Notes: generated by a model not told the origin, from the letters alone. A DNA stretch of 64,000 bases from Acinetobacter guerrae (GCF_009372255.1 NZ_LXGN01000005.1:212942-276941); one strand, 5' to 3'. Positions 15,743-27,253 are shown, counted from the stretch's first letter. A program made the numbers and translations.

Positions 15743-17197
15743 TCAACTTAAAATGATGTCATATTGCTCTTGCGTATATAAATTTTCGACTTGAAATTTT
15801 ATGACACGATTCACGAAATGTTCTAAATCCGCGACAGCAGTAGCTTCTGCAGTTAATAACCGATCAATCACTGCTGGATGGGCAACAACAGTAAAGCCAC
15901 TCTTGGATTCAAAGGCGCGAGTATATCTTAAAATTTCTCGAAATATCTCGTAACACACTGTTTCTGCTGTCTTCACATAACCCCGCCCCTGACAGGTCGG
16001 ACAGGACTCACAAAGTAAATGCTCAAGAGATTCACGAGTACGCTTACGAGTCATTTCCACTAAACCAAGCTCAGAAACCTGAGTAATCTTGGTCTTGGCA
16101 TGATCACGCTCCAGCATTTTTTCTAGCTGACGCATGACTTCTTCACGATGTGTTATTTCCTGCATGTCAATAAAATCAATAATAATAATGCCACCCAGAT
16201 TGCGTAGGCGTAATTGACGTGCAATGACCTGAGTAGATTCCATATTGGTTTTAAAAACCGTGTCTTCCAGACTACGACCACCCACATAAGAGCCTGTATT
16301 GACATCAATAGTGGTCATCGCCTCAGTCTGATCAATCATCAAATAACCGCCAGACTTAAGCGCAACCCGAGTCTGTAAGGCTTTTTGAATATCTTCTTCG
16401 ACATTATATAAATCGAATAATGGACGCTCACCAGGATAATGAATTAGTCGATCTTTGATATTGGGTACAAATTCTTCAATAAACTCAACTAGTTTTGCAT
16501 GAATCTCACGCGAATCTACATAAACTTTTGAGGTTTCTTCATTGGCTAAGTCTCGGATTACACGTTGTGGTAAAGGTAATTCTTCAAAAATTAGATTTGG
16601 AACGACCCCACCTTTTTGCTTACGTTGAATAAACTCCCATAGCTTTGCCAGATAACACATATCTTGCGCAATAGAAGCTTCATCAATACCATCAGCCGCA
16701 GTTCGAACAATCACGCTCCCTGGTAAATTGTGTTCTTTTTGGATACGCTCAATCATGCTACGAAGGCGGTCGCGTTCTTCTTCGGACTCAATTCGTTGTG
16801 AAACACCAATATGATTTCCATAAGGCATGAGAACCAGATAGCGTGAAGGAATGGACAGATCCGTACTCAGACGCGCACCTTTGGTTCCTAGCATATCTTT
16901 CATCACTTGAACCGTGAGAATTTGTCCGGGATGCAAAAGTTCAAAAACATTGGGAGTAGGTTGTGAACGTGGCCAAACCATATCATTGATATGTAAAAAT
17001 GCTGTACGAGATAATCCAATATCCACAAAGGCGGCCTGCATTCCTGGTAAAACCCGAACGACTTTTCCCGTATAGATATTACCCACCAAGCCACGCTTTA
17101 CTGTCCGTTCAACAAATAATTCATTGACCGTTCCGTTCTGAATTAATGCCACCCGACACTCCATAGGCGTGACATTAATAAGTAGTTCTTCCGACAT
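15743..17197 (-). CDS. rng: Ribonuclease G
   Basis: 484 residues from the ATG at 17197; a TTG 12 bases upstream is in frame but not needed. RNase G cuts single-stranded A/U-rich RNA and matures the 5' end of 16S rRNA. The S1 domain starts at GNIYTGKVVRVLPGMQAAFVDIG, the catalytic DNase I-like part has TTIDVNTG and GGIIIIDFIDM (metal-binding aspartates), and the zinc-link motif is the CPTC of CESCPTCQGRGY. It lacks the long acidic tail of RNase E. The gene follows maf and mreBCD on the same strand, the usual arrangement. Confidence 0.93.
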   Translation of the reverse strand: MSEELLINVTPMECRVALIQNGTVNELFVERTVKRGLVGNIYTGKVVRVLPGMQAAFVDIGLSRTAFLHINDMVWPRSQPTPNVFELLHPGQILTVQVMKDMLGTKGARLSTDLSIPSRYLVLMPYGNHIGVSQRIESEEERDRLRSMIERIQKEHNLPGSVIVRTAADGIDEASIAQDMCYLAKLWEFIQRKQKGGVVPNLIFEELPLPQRVIRDLANEETSKVYVDSREIHAKLVEFIEEFVPNIKDRLIHYPGERPLFDLYNVEEDIQKALQTRVALKSGGYLMIDQTEAMTTIDVNTGSYVGGRSLEDTVFKTNMESTQVIARQLRLRNLGGIIIIDFIDMQEITHREEVMRQLEKMLERDHAKTKITQVSELGLVEMTRKRTRESLEHLLCESCPTCQGRGYVKTAETVCYEIFREILRYTRAFESKSGFTVVAHPAVIDRLLTAEATAVADLEHFVNRVIKFQVENLYTQEQYDIILS

Positions 17198-17278
17198 ACT
17201 AAAACTCAAATGTTATAAAAATTCTTGTTCCAGAGTTAAAGGAGATGATGTGTCTAATCAAATAGATGCTCAAAGCCA

Positions 17279-17851
17279 CTATTCTTCCCCTATGACTTTA
17301 ACTCTTTTTAATAACTGTACTGTCTCGTATAAAGGCAAGCCAACCACATTGCTATAGCTTCCTTCAATTCGAGGAATAAATTGGGCAGCTATTCCCTGTA
17401 TGGCATATGCACCAGCCTTACCGACAGGCTCCCCTGTTGCCCAATAATTTTCCATATCTGTTTGTGTTAAATGTTGAAATTCAACTCGGGTCTGTACAAC
17501 TTCACTGAAAAAATCGGTCGCGGTTGCTACACAAATTCCAGAAAAAACATCATGCTGGCGACCTGACAATGCTTTCCAAATTTCAAAAGCATGTGTTTTT
17601 GACTCTGGCTTTCCAATGATCTTACCATCAAGTCCCAAGCTAGTATCGGCAGCCAGTATAACCGCATCTGGAAATTTTGTGAGAATCAGTTTGGCTTTTT
17701 CTTGCGCCAGTCGCTCAACATAACGAGAAACTGACTCATGTTCCTGTTGTGATTCATCAATATCAGGACAAACAACATCGAACTGCAAACCCAGTTGTTG
17801 AAGTAGTTGTTGTCGTCTAAGCGAGCTTGACGCTAAAATCAAATTCGCCAT
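17279..17851 (-). CDS. maf: Maf-family nucleotide pyrophosphatase
   Basis: 190 residues. The start LILASSSLRRQQLL holds the Maf signature with the substrate-binding serine/arginine pair; AADTSL and IIGKP continue the active site, and GKAGAYAIQG is the late conserved motif. Maf proteins hydrolyse non-canonical or certain canonical NTPs (this YhdE-like branch acts on dTTP/UTP). It overlaps mreD by 13 bases, so the two are probably translated together, and it precedes rng by 81 bases. Confidence 0.92.
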   Translation of the reverse strand: MANLILASSSLRRQQLLQQLGLQFDVVCPDIDESQQEHESVSRYVERLAQEKAKLILTKFPDAVILAADTSLGLDGKIIGKPESKTHAFEIWKALSGRQHDVFSGICVATATDFFSEVVQTRVEFQHLTQTDMENYWATGEPVGKAGAYAIQGIAAQFIPRIEGSYSNVVGLPLYETVQLLKRVKVIGEE

Positions 17852-18330
17852 TTATGTAAACAATAATAAATAATGGGCCAACATAAAATACTGCTGATCA
17901 ATGGCTGCCAATGACGTGCAATGGAAAAGTGAAAACCACCCATAATCAACGCCATCCAGATAAAAAACAAATGGGCAATCAATGCTAATACAACTATCGT
18001 CCACAAATTCATAAACGTTAAAATCCGTCTTTCACGGGTAAAATAACGCACAATGAAAGTGATCAACACAAAACTGAGCGCATTAAGCCCCAATGGCGAA
18101 TCAATCAGCAAATCGGTAAATAATCCAATCGCAAAAGCGAACCAGATACCACACCAAGTAGGTTGACACAATACCCAAAACAGCATAACCATGAACATAA
18201 TCAATGGTCGCCATCCTGAAACATCATAAGACAATGGATAAACCATCAAAACCGAACTGATCACAATTGAAATAATAATGATGATCAGCGGGTCTTTACG
18301 TTTTTCAAACTTTAATTTAGCGATCGGCAT
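17839..18330 (-). CDS. mreD: Rod shape-determining protein MreD
   Basis: 163 residues with five or six hydrophobic segments across the whole length and a LLIDSPLGLNALSFVL motif typical of MreD. It is an inner membrane part of the elongasome with MreC. It overlaps mreC by 14 bases and maf by 13, so the three genes form a tight operon. Confidence 0.9.
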   Translation of the reverse strand: MPIAKLKFEKRKDPLIIIIISIVISSVLMVYPLSYDVSGWRPLIMFMVMLFWVLCQPTWCGIWFAFAIGLFTDLLIDSPLGLNALSFVLITFIVRYFTRERRILTFMNLWTIVVLALIAHLFFIWMALIMGGFHFSIARHWQPLISSILCWPIIYYCLHKWRI

Positions 18331-19174
18331 AGGGTTGCTCCATCGCTAATGATTCAGAAAACAACACCACAACATGATGTCCACTGGCTAACTGTGCTGC
18401 TGGAGTCACATCAATCTCAGAAAACTCACCAGAATTATGTCGGCGTACCTGGGAAACCGTTCCAACCAGATAACCTGCTGGAAAATGCTCACCTAAACCT
18501 GAACTATAGACCTTGTCGCCAATTTTCACATTCGCACTGGTTGGGACATATTCCATTTTCAAACGCCCCAGATCACCTGTTCCTGACACGATAGCGCGCA
18601 TGCCTGTACGTTCTAAACGCACAGAAAGTGAATGTTCTTTATCAGAGAGCAGCATGACTCGTGAACTATGCGGATAGACATTAATAATCTGCCCCATAAT
18701 CCCCTTATCATCCAGTACAGTTTGACCCACTTTGATCTGATTGGTTGCGCCGCGATTAATAATAATGATATGACGTAATGGATCAGCATCCGTTCCAATC
18801 ACTTCAGCAATTTCCATACGCCCATCTATAATTAAAGGCGTATCTAAAAGCCCTCTTAAACGGGTATTTTCCGCAGAGAGTTCTGATAACTTTTGTAACC
18901 GGACCTGTGCCTGAAGCAATTCAGCCTGCATCGCTGTATTTTCACGACGTAACTGAGTTTCAGACTTGGTTTGTTGGTTTAGCCATTCGCGCGACAGTAC
19001 TGGATAACTGGCTAGTGCATATATAGGATTATATGCAGCATAGATCACATCCCTCGCAGGCTTAATTACATAAGGCATGCGCCAGTTCACAAATAGCACT
19101 ACCAGACAAGCAATAACCGCGATAACAAACGAGCGAAAAGATGGCGGTTGTCTTGAAAAAAGATTCGGTTGCAC
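18317..19174 (-). CDS. mreC: Rod shape-determining protein MreC
   Basis: 285 residues. One N-terminal membrane segment (about residues 13-30), then a coiled coil (residues about 65-105, ETQLRRENTAMQAELLQAQVRL... pattern), then the two-lobed beta domain with GATNQIKVGQTVLDDKGIMGQI and VYSSGLGEHFPAGYLVGTV. MreC links MreB to the periplasmic cell-wall enzymes. It lies 20 bases after mreB. Confidence 0.92.
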   Translation of the reverse strand: MQPNLFSRQPPSFRSFVIAVIACLVVLFVNWRMPYVIKPARDVIYAAYNPIYALASYPVLSREWLNQQTKSETQLRRENTAMQAELLQAQVRLQKLSELSAENTRLRGLLDTPLIIDGRMEIAEVIGTDADPLRHIIIINRGATNQIKVGQTVLDDKGIMGQIINVYPHSSRVMLLSDKEHSLSVRLERTGMRAIVSGTGDLGRLKMEYVPTSANVKIGDKVYSSGLGEHFPAGYLVGTVSQVRRHNSGEFSEIDVTPAAQLASGHHVVVLFSESLAMEQPYADR

Positions 19175-19194
19175 CGCCTCGTCCTTAAAAAGTA

Positions 19195-20244
<1,050 letters not shown>

Positions 20245-20366
20245 TCAGTTAAACTATATATGGACGCAAGTTGGCAACTTTAACTAAATGTGATGCTTTG
20301 AACAAGTCAATCGCTTATTATAAGCCATATTATTTGCAAATTTTTAATACAGACTTAGGTGATGTT

Positions 20367-20678
20367 ATGTCTACATCGGATGCACAGCATTCAGATTTAA
20401 ATGCACAAACCGTATCGCAAATTGCCAATCTTGCTCGATTGTCGCTTAATGATACGCAATCTAGCGACTATGCTCAAAGTCTAAATAAAATTTTAGACAT
20501 GATGGAAAGCCTAAAAAGCATTGATACTGATGGTGTTGAACCCCTAAAAAGTCCATTTGACAATCCGCAACCTTTACGTGTTGATGTGGTGACTGAAAGT
20601 AACCATCGTGATCAATATCAGGCAGTTGCACCTGAAACGCAAGATGGACTTTACTTAGTTCCACGCGTCATTGAATAG
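20367..20678 (+). CDS. gatC: Aspartyl/glutamyl-tRNA amidotransferase subunit C
   Basis: 103 residues from the ATG at 20367, which has AGGTG about 6 bases upstream; the frame is open further upstream but that part does not resemble GatC. Family pattern: QIANLARLSLND near the start and LKSPFDNPQPLRVDVV, ending with LYLVPRVIE. GatC is the small linker of the GatCAB complex, which amidates Glu-tRNA(Gln) and/or Asp-tRNA(Asn). It precedes gatA by 70 bases. Confidence 0.92.
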   Translation: MSTSDAQHSDLNAQTVSQIANLARLSLNDTQSSDYAQSLNKILDMMESLKSIDTDGVEPLKSPFDNPQPLRVDVVTESNHRDQYQAVAPETQDGLYLVPRVIE

Positions 20679-20748
20679 TTAAAACAGATGAATCCTCTTT
20701 TATTCATCTCCTTATATTTTAGAATTTGACGATAAAGAATTTTTACCT

Positions 20749-22227
20749 ATGACTGATTTACACCGCTTATCCGTTCGTGAACTTTCCGAAGGTCTAAGCC
20801 AGACGAAATTTTCTTCACGCGAATTGACTCAACATTATCTTGATCGTATTGCCAAACTTGATGCCCAGATTCAAAGTTATGTGACTGTCACGCCTGAACA
20901 AGCACTGGCTGAGGCAGATGCAGCCGATACAGCACTAAAATCAGGCAATGCCACAGTATTAACAGGCATTCCGTTAGCACATAAAGATATTTTTTGTACC
21001 CAAGGCATTAAAACTACTGCTGGTTCAAAAATGCTAGATAATTTTATCTCACCTTATGATGCCACCGTGGTCGCTAAAGCCAAAGCTGCGGGTCTTGTGA
21101 CTTTGGGCAAAGTGAATATGGATGAGTTCGCTATGGGCTCAACCTCAGAAAGCTCCTATTTTGGTGCGACTAAAAATCCGTGGGCCTTAGATCGTGTACC
21201 AGGGGGTTCATCGGGCGGTTCAGCGGCGGCAGTTGCGGCTGATCTTGCACCTTTTGCAACAGGAACAGATACAGGCGGCTCAATTCGTCAGCCTGCCTCA
21301 TTTTGTGGTTTAACGGGTTTAAAACCGACTTATGGACGAGTATCTCGCTTTGGTATGATCGCCTATGCATCATCGCTCGATCAAGGTGGCCCAATGGCAC
21401 GTTCAGCCGAAGATTGTGCTTACTTGATGAATGTCATGGCAGGTCATGATGCAAAAGATTCAACTTCGGTCGATAAAGAAGTCGATGACTATGTGGCAAA
21501 CTTAAATGCAACAGCGCTGAAAGGCTTACGCATTGGGATTCCAAAACAATACTTCAATGTGGCAGGCTTAGATGCTAACGTCAAAGCACGTGTTGAAGAA
21601 TCTTTGAAAAAGCTTGAAGACATGGGGGCGATTTTAGTTGAGATTGACCTCAGCATGACTGAAAGCTATGTGCCTACCTATTATTTGATTGCCCCTGCTG
21701 AAGCATCTTCGAACCTATCACGTTATGATGGTGTACGTTATGGCTACCGCTGTGAAAATCCAGTCGATTTGATGGATTTATACAAGCGTTCACGTTCTGA
21801 AGGTTTTGGTGCTGAAGTACAACGTCGTATCCTCATCGGGACTTATGCCCTTTCTGCTGGTTATTACGATGCCTATTACGTTAAAGCACAAAAAGTACGT
21901 CGTTTGATCCAACAAGACTTCTTAAAAGCATTTGAAACAGTCGATGTGATTGCAGCACCATCTGCACCAACGACTGCGTACAAGATTGGAGCTGATTTAA
22001 CCCCTGTTGAAATGTATTTGGGCGATATTTATACCCTTGCAGTGAACTTGGCAGGTTTACCCGCGATCAACGCACCTGTGGGTTTAGACAATAACAACTT
22101 GCCAGTGGGCTTACAATTGATTGGAAATTATTGGTCAGAATCACAATTGCTCTCAATTGTGCATCAATACCAACAAGATACAAACTTCCACACTCAACGT
22201 GCGGCAATTGCTGAGGAGACTGCATAA
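20749..22227 (+). CDS. gatA: Aspartyl/glutamyl-tRNA amidotransferase subunit A
   Basis: 492 residues. Amidase signature enzyme that releases ammonia from glutamine. The Lys-Ser-Ser triad is visible: PLAHKDIF (lysine), the [13 protein letters not shown] serine and the [12 protein letters not shown] serine. Its stop overlaps the start of gatB by one base (TAATG), so the two are translationally coupled. The ribosome site before 20749 is weak. Confidence 0.95.
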   Translation: MTDLHRLSVRELSEGLSQTKFSSRELTQHYLDRIAKLDAQIQSYVTVTPEQALAEADAADTALKSGNATVLTGIPLAHKDIFCTQGIKTTAGSKMLDNFISPYDATVVAKAKAAGLVTLGKVNMDEFAMGSTSESSYFGATKNPWALDRVPGGSSGGSAAAVAADLAPFATGTDTGGSIRQPASFCGLTGLKPTYGRVSRFGMIAYASSLDQGGPMARSAEDCAYLMNVMAGHDAKDSTSVDKEVDDYVANLNATALKGLRIGIPKQYFNVAGLDANVKARVEESLKKLEDMGAILVEIDLSMTESYVPTYYLIAPAEASSNLSRYDGVRYGYRCENPVDLMDLYKRSRSEGFGAEVQRRILIGTYALSAGYYDAYYVKAQKVRRLIQQDFLKAFETVDVIAAPSAPTTAYKIGADLTPVEMYLGDIYTLAVNLAGLPAINAPVGLDNNNLPVGLQLIGNYWSESQLLSIVHQYQQDTNFHTQRAAIAEETA

Positions 22228-23708
22228 TGAACGATACTTCTAAAGCAGCTCAAAAGTTAAAGCTGATTGACGGTTGGGAAGTCGTAATTGGAATTGAGAT
22301 TCACACGCAACTTGCAACCCAATCTAAAATTTTCTCAGGTTCATCGACTGAATTTGGTCAAGACCCAAATACACAAGCGAGTCTTGTCGATTTGGCTATG
22401 CCAGGCGTGCTGCCAGTGCTGAATGCCGAAGTGGTGAATCTTGCCATTCGTTTTGGTTTGGGCATTGATGCCTATATCGATCAAGCTTCAGTCTTTGCGC
22501 GTAAAAACTACTTTTACCCAGACTCCCCTAAAGGCTATCAGATTAGCCAGATGGACAATCCAATTGTTGGCTTGGGTCATATCGATATTCAGCTTGAAGA
22601 TGGTGAAGTTAAGCGTATTGGCGTGACACGTGCGCATCTTGAAGAAGATGCCGGCAAGTCAATACATGACCAGTTTGAAGGTCAGTCGGGAATTGACTTA
22701 AACCGCGCTGGTACACCATTACTCGAAATTGTATCTGAACCAGATATGCGTTCAGTTGATGAAGCAGTCGCATATATTAAATCGATTCATACGCTTGTAC
22801 GTTGGCTTGGTATTTCGGATGGCAACATGGCGGAAGGTTCGTTCCGTGCGGACTGTAATGTGTCACTGCGTCGTCCGGGTCAGCCGTTTGGAACACGTTG
22901 TGAGTTGAAAAACCTCAACTCATTCCGTTTCATTGAGCAAGCGATCAATGTTGAAATTGAACGCCAAATGGAAATTTTGGAATACGGCGGTTCGATTGAT
23001 CAGGAAACCCGTTTGTTTGATCCAAACAAAATGGAAACCCGTTCAATGCGTTCTAAAGAAGAAGCAAACGATTACCGCTACTTCCCAGATCCAGATTTGT
23101 TGCCTGTGATTATCGCCGATGAGCAAATTGAAGCCATTAAGGCCACCATGCCAGAATTACCTGCTGCACGTCGTGAGCGTTTTATCGCTGATTTTGCTGT
23201 GACTGAATATGATGCGCATGTGCTCACGCTTTCACGCGAAATGGCAGATTTCTATGAAGCAGTGGTTGCAGCTTCTGGCGGTGCTGCACAAGGTAAGATT
23301 GCAGCAAACTGGGTGATGGGTGAATTCTCGGGCGCTTTAAACAAAGCGGGATTAGAATTGGCTGAATCTCCTGTATCCGCTGAGCAATTGGGCGGCATGA
23401 TTGCGCGTATTGTGGATAACACCATTAATGGCAAAATCGCGAAGCAAGTATTTGGCTTTATGTGGGAAGCAGAAGGTAAATCTGCCGATGACATTATTAG
23501 CGAAAAAGGCTTAAAGCAAGAAACCGATACAGGTGCGATTGAAGCGATTATCAAAGACGTACTTGCAGCCAATGAAAAAATGGTTGAAGAGTACAAGTCT
23601 GGTAAGGAAAAAGCCTTTAACGGTCTTGTTGGTCAAGTCATGAAAGCTGCAAAAGGTAAAGCCAACCCAGCCCAAGTGAATGAATTGATGAAGAAATTGA
23701 TTGGTTAG
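22227..23708 (+). CDS. gatB: Aspartyl/glutamyl-tRNA amidotransferase subunit B
   Basis: 493 residues. It binds the mischarged tRNA and carries the kinase-like step. Family motifs: GIEIHTQL at the start, [26 protein letters not shown] (metal and ATP site), [16 protein letters not shown] and RADCNVSLR. The last 150 residues form the YqeY-like helical tail. It starts within the gatA stop and ends just before a strong terminator, closing the operon. Confidence 0.95.
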   Translation: MNDTSKAAQKLKLIDGWEVVIGIEIHTQLATQSKIFSGSSTEFGQDPNTQASLVDLAMPGVLPVLNAEVVNLAIRFGLGIDAYIDQASVFARKNYFYPDSPKGYQISQMDNPIVGLGHIDIQLEDGEVKRIGVTRAHLEEDAGKSIHDQFEGQSGIDLNRAGTPLLEIVSEPDMRSVDEAVAYIKSIHTLVRWLGISDGNMAEGSFRADCNVSLRRPGQPFGTRCELKNLNSFRFIEQAINVEIERQMEILEYGGSIDQETRLFDPNKMETRSMRSKEEANDYRYFPDPDLLPVIIADEQIEAIKATMPELPAARRERFIADFAVTEYDAHVLTLSREMADFYEAVVAASGGAAQGKIAANWVMGEFSGALNKAGLELAESPVSAEQLGGMIARIVDNTINGKIAKQVFGFMWEAEGKSADDIISEKGLKQETDTGAIEAIIKDVLAANEKMVEEYKSGKEKAFNGLVGQVMKAAKGKANPAQVNELMKKLIG

Positions 23709-23727
23709 GCTGATCTAATTTCAAAAG

Positions 23728-23756
23728 AAAACCCGCTTTAGAGCGGGTTTTTTTAT
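23728..23756. terminator. Bidirectional terminator between gatB and the ATPase-nuclease gene
   Basis: AAACCCGC/GCGGGTTT stem with a TTTAGA loop; T runs on both strands. It ends two convergent transcripts. Confidence 0.88.
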
Positions 23757-25615
23757 TAAGAGAATTTCTTCATACTATCTCTAAGAATTTCCAAAAATAT
23801 ATGATTGCGATTTTTTGCATCATTTACGATTGCATCAAAAGACATAATAAAAGTTGGTGTAGGTACTAAATGACCATTTGATTTTTCTGTTTTAAACTCT
23901 TGATAGAAAACTTTACCTCTAGAATATAATGGAGACCAATTTTGCTGACGTAATCCGATTGCCATCTCATCATTCACTTGAATCACAGCATAGAACCAAA
24001 CTCTTTGGATTTTCGGACAAAATTCTACTAGTTTCCTAGCACGTTTCATCAGCTGATTAACAGCATATTGATTTTCTTTTTCATCATCAGTTTTCTTCTT
24101 GATTTCAACGACCACAACATCAACCGCTTCTACGTCTAATGGATCAGCTGAGAAGATCATTGTTATATCTGGACGTCCATTATCATTTACTTTTTCGTCA
24201 TCTAAACGAATAGCATTTATAACCTTGTCCATTCTTTTTTCACTAAGAATAGTTCTAAACACCATGAACTTATCATCTAAAAGCCAAGCATTATTTTGAT
24301 AGACATTTGAGCTAACGTCATTTCCACAATACTCACTAAATTTTGGCACAATGAGATCATGAATTTCAGATTCTTTATTTTCTTCTGAAAATTCTGTCAT
24401 TTTATCAATTATTTTTTCACGATATAAAATGTACTCCGTTAAAGTTCTTGATGATAACTCTAAAGCTTTTTCATAATTTCTATCACTCAAATGTTCACTC
24501 TGTAAAACTTCTTTCTGTTTTTGAAAAAACTTTTGTTGCGCAGTATTAAGAGCAGAATCTTTATCTATAAGACCTATTGTATCTGTCTCAAAAAAACCTA
24601 AAAGATGGGGAAACTTAGCTTCAAACTCTTTTTGAGTATTCTTATTAAGTTCATTAATATGAGGAATTTTTTCAGATAAAATTTTACCTATTTCCCCTCT
24701 AAGAATTTGATATAGTTTTTTTTCATCAATATGATCAGGAAAAATTATTTTTTGACGAGAGCTATCTGAATGTGAATTAAATAATTCTGACTCGAATAGA
24801 AATATACAATGATGATCAGAAGGAAATGAAGAGGGAGGGATTAAATTATTGATAGGAATTGTGCGCCCATCAATACTGAATGCTACTAATGAAGTACCCT
24901 TAGCTTTAGCATCTAAGTTTACGTGGTAATAAATTTTAATATCTGAGTGAAGATCCAGTCCATGATCTTCAACAATAAGCTCACTCATTCGAGGTAAATC
25001 ATCTGCAGTTATTATCTCCTCATGAGAGAAAAATCCTCTCTCAAAATTTTTATCTTGCGTATTTAATTTTACAGTAATTCTGAAATCTCTTTTTTGGTTT
25101 TTGAACGAAATCAAAGTAGGTAAAAAATGATTTATTATTTCTGACTTTAATACTGAAGGTCTTAAGTCATCATAAGATTTAATTTTTTTATTTGAAAAAC
25201 CAGTAAAAAATAGTGTTGTTTTATTTTCTTGAGAAAAGTTTAAAGTTGTTAAAGTTGATGCACCATCAAAACCATCTTTAAAAATAAATTCTCTTCGAAA
25301 TTTATCCCATGTACTAACAATTTCTACTTTCTTGAAGTATTTCAAAAAAACTAAACGACCTAATCCCTTATGTAGATCATCACGAGGTTTCAATAGAGTT
25401 TTAAATCTAATAAAATTTTCTTCATTAAATCCTATTCCATTATCTATAATTTTTATACTCAATCTTTCAGCTGATTTAAATAATGGTATATCCACTTCAA
25501 CTTGAACTTCAGTTGCATCAGCATCTAAAGAATTAGCAAGTGCTTCAAAGTAAATCAATTGTAAGGAGGAGTTGTGGAAAAACAATCTAATGGCACTACT
25601 TGTTTCGATTTCCAT
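23756..25615 (-). CDS. GHKL ATPase fused to a PD-(D/E)XK nuclease-like C-terminus (candidate defence protein)
   Basis: About 619 residues from the ATG at 25615, which has GGAG 9 bases upstream; an ATG at 25630 is in frame but that GGAG sits just after it. Residues 20-180 show a Hsp90/MutL-type (GHKL) fold: FEALANS (E24, N28), IDNGIGF (D58, G60) and GLGR (84-87). Residues about 410-600 carry a nuclease-like pattern: ESEIHDLIVPKF, GRPDIT (D483), VVVEIKKK (E504, K506), then a QLMKRARKLVEF helix. I do not know a named family with this pair. The gene is more A+T-rich than gatB and has no partner gene, which points to an acquired single-gene system. The defence role is inference; repair is another option. 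Confidence 0.7.
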   Translation of the reverse strand: MEIETSSAIRLFFHNSSLQLIYFEALANSLDADATEVQVEVDIPLFKSAERLSIKIIDNGIGFNEENFIRFKTLLKPRDDLHKGLGRLVFLKYFKKVEIVSTWDKFRREFIFKDGFDGASTLTTLNFSQENKTTLFFTGFSNKKIKSYDDLRPSVLKSEIINHFLPTLISFKNQKRDFRITVKLNTQDKNFERGFFSHEEIITADDLPRMSELIVEDHGLDLHSDIKIYYHVNLDAKAKGTSLVAFSIDGRTIPINNLIPPSSFPSDHHCIFLFESELFNSHSDSSRQKIIFPDHIDEKKLYQILRGEIGKILSEKIPHINELNKNTQKEFEAKFPHLLGFFETDTIGLIDKDSALNTAQQKFFQKQKEVLQSEHLSDRNYEKALELSSRTLTEYILYREKIIDKMTEFSEENKESEIHDLIVPKFSEYCGNDVSSNVYQNNAWLLDDKFMVFRTILSEKRMDKVINAIRLDDEKVNDNGRPDITMIFSADPLDVEAVDVVVVEIKKKTDDEKENQYAVNQLMKRARKLVEFCPKIQRVWFYAVIQVNDEMAIGLRQQNWSPLYSRGKVFYQEFKTEKSNGHLVPTPTFIMSFDAIVNDAKNRNHIFLEILRDSMKKFS

Positions 25616-25630
25616 AAACAATTTCTCCAT

Positions 25631-25883
25631 AAAGTTAAAAAGCTATCACTAAGTTTTTTATAATAATTCAATATTGACAAAATTATCATATGTTAAAATT
25701 TGGAACGATAATCTATGACGCTTAATTTTTTCAGATATAGATATTACCAACCTATTTTTAAAACTAAGTGATTACATCAAAGATGCTTTTAGAAGACAAT
25801 GCCAACAGAATAGAAACCACATCAATCCATAAAAAAACCTAAGCTATTGAATATTAAACATAAAAATCCTCTGTTTTTTACAA
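25631..25883. other. A+T-rich interval upstream of the ATPase-nuclease gene
   Basis: It should contain the promoter of the minus-strand ATPase-nuclease gene. No coding frame, repeat or attachment site is evident. Confidence 0.4.
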
Positions 25884-26402
25884 TCACTCCCCTCTTAACA
25901 CACCCAACTTACCCAAGACATCAGGCGTCAAAAACGTCATCGCAATCTTATTTAAATCAATATAACGAAGCGTTCCTTGTAACTGCTGATTCACCGCAGG
26001 GTCTTTAATAATGCTTTCCCCTGCATCACGCCCTAACTGCTGAAAACTCTGTCCAACCGCCTGCAATCCTTCAGTCTGAATCACCGCTTTGGTCTGTGCC
26101 GAACATTGTTCAACAATGATTCGCTGTAAAACTTGAGCAAGTTTCTGATCAAGCTGATCTTTTTGTGTAGGCGTAATATTACTAAACGCTTTTAAATCTG
26201 GATGTACCGATAATGCTGCATAAGTCCACTGTAATACAGTCGTTTTATCTGTAGCAGTCGTCGATTTGACCAAACAATCACTCAATTGATCGACAGCGGG
26301 ACCAGCACTCGCGATTTGAGTTCCACCCAAACTACTTAACAGAACAAGTGAAGTTCCAAGAATAGAATATTTACGGCGAATCACAGCATATAGGCGAGAC
26401 AT
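25884..26402 (-). CDS. Secreted protein of unknown function
   Basis: 172 residues. A long basic N-terminus (MSRLYAVIRRKYS) leads into a hydrophobic run and a likely signal peptidase site at QIASAG, so the mature protein is probably periplasmic. The mature part is helical with two cysteines (DCLVKS and VEQCSA) that could form a disulfide. GGAG lies 8 bases before the ATG at 26402. I do not recognise the family. It is followed by no clear terminator and lies 480 bases from the next gene on the same strand's start. Confidence 0.7.
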   Translation of the reverse strand: MSRLYAVIRRKYSILGTSLVLLSSLGGTQIASAGPAVDQLSDCLVKSTTATDKTTVLQWTYAALSVHPDLKAFSNITPTQKDQLDQKLAQVLQRIIVEQCSAQTKAVIQTEGLQAVGQSFQQLGRDAGESIIKDPAVNQQLQGTLRYIDLNKIAMTFLTPDVLGKLGVLRGE

Positions 26403-26482
26403 TCATCTAACTCCAATCAACAATTTCCTATTTCTATCATAGTTAGATTCCTTGCATCTGTAACTTGGCTGTAAATAAGTGC

Positions 26483-27253
26483 TTATCCTTGCCCTGCATA
26501 ATTCCAATCATCTGGAATATTTGGCTGGTGTGGAGCCTGATTTAAATCAATATTTAGATTACGACTGCCTTTATAAGACTTCTCACCCGAATCTGATACA
26601 GGTGAGACATCTAAATGGTAGTGATAACGAAATTGCCACAACATCGGTTTTATCGGGCGAATATCCAGACTTAAACCATCCTCATCATGACAATTTCCTT
26701 TTGAAGTTGCATAATCCTGTTCTGATAAACAAGCACGAATCATTCGACTAAAACTAAAAGGATAATCTGTGATAAAGCGTTGTGTTTTTCCATGCTCAAG
26801 CAACTCATAAAAACTAGCGCGCTCAATGCTCGCGCCCCCACCTGAATACATTTCTGAAAAAGGTGAAATGATCGCAATGGCATAGCGCGTTGGTGTCATT
26901 AGAAAAAGTTTAGGGAATATAAATGATGGGTCATCATCATTTGTATCTTCTACAGCAAGCGGAAGCTGCCATTGACCATCAAGCTTTAAACCTGATTGAG
27001 ATGAATGAAAGACAGCAATGCGATCATTCTTAAGCAACCACAACTTATGATCGGGTGTTTTAAGACTACGTAATTGTTCAGTCTGATCACAAAGTGGTTT
27101 TAGTTGTGTACAAATTTGCGTTTGTTCAATTGTATTTAACTGATTTTTCTTAAACTCAAGAATATTTAATGGAGCTGCTGAAGTTGAAATTGTGATAGCA
27201 CTTGTCAATATTGCCCAAATACATTGTTTTGAAGTTTTATTATTATAATTCAT
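26483..27253 (-). CDS. Exported protein of unknown function
   Basis: 256 residues. The N-terminus CIWAILTSAITISTSAAP looks like a signal peptide cleaved near STSA-AP. The mature protein has four cysteines (ICTQLKPLC, RACLSEQ, KGNCHDEDG) and several aromatic strand-like segments. I do not recognise a domain. It is 80 bases upstream of the secreted 172-residue gene on the same strand, so the two may be co-transcribed. Confidence 0.65.
   Translation of the reverse strand: MNYNNKTSKQCIWAILTSAITISTSAAPLNILEFKKNQLNTIEQTQICTQLKPLCDQTEQLRSLKTPDHKLWLLKNDRIAVFHSSQSGLKLDGQWQLPLAVEDTNDDDPSFIFPKLFLMTPTRYAIAIISPFSEMYSGGGASIERASFYELLEHGKTQRFITDYPFSFSRMIRACLSEQDYATSKGNCHDEDGLSLDIRPIKPMLWQFRYHYHLDVSPVSDSGEKSYKGSRNLNIDLNQAPHQPNIPDDWNYAGQG

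Noticed and set aside
23252..23596. 114-codon minus-strand frame
   Set aside because: Shadow of gatB.
25616..25630. Upstream start of the ATPase-nuclease gene
   Set aside because: The GGAG that would serve as ribosome site lies just after this ATG and suits the ATG at 25615.
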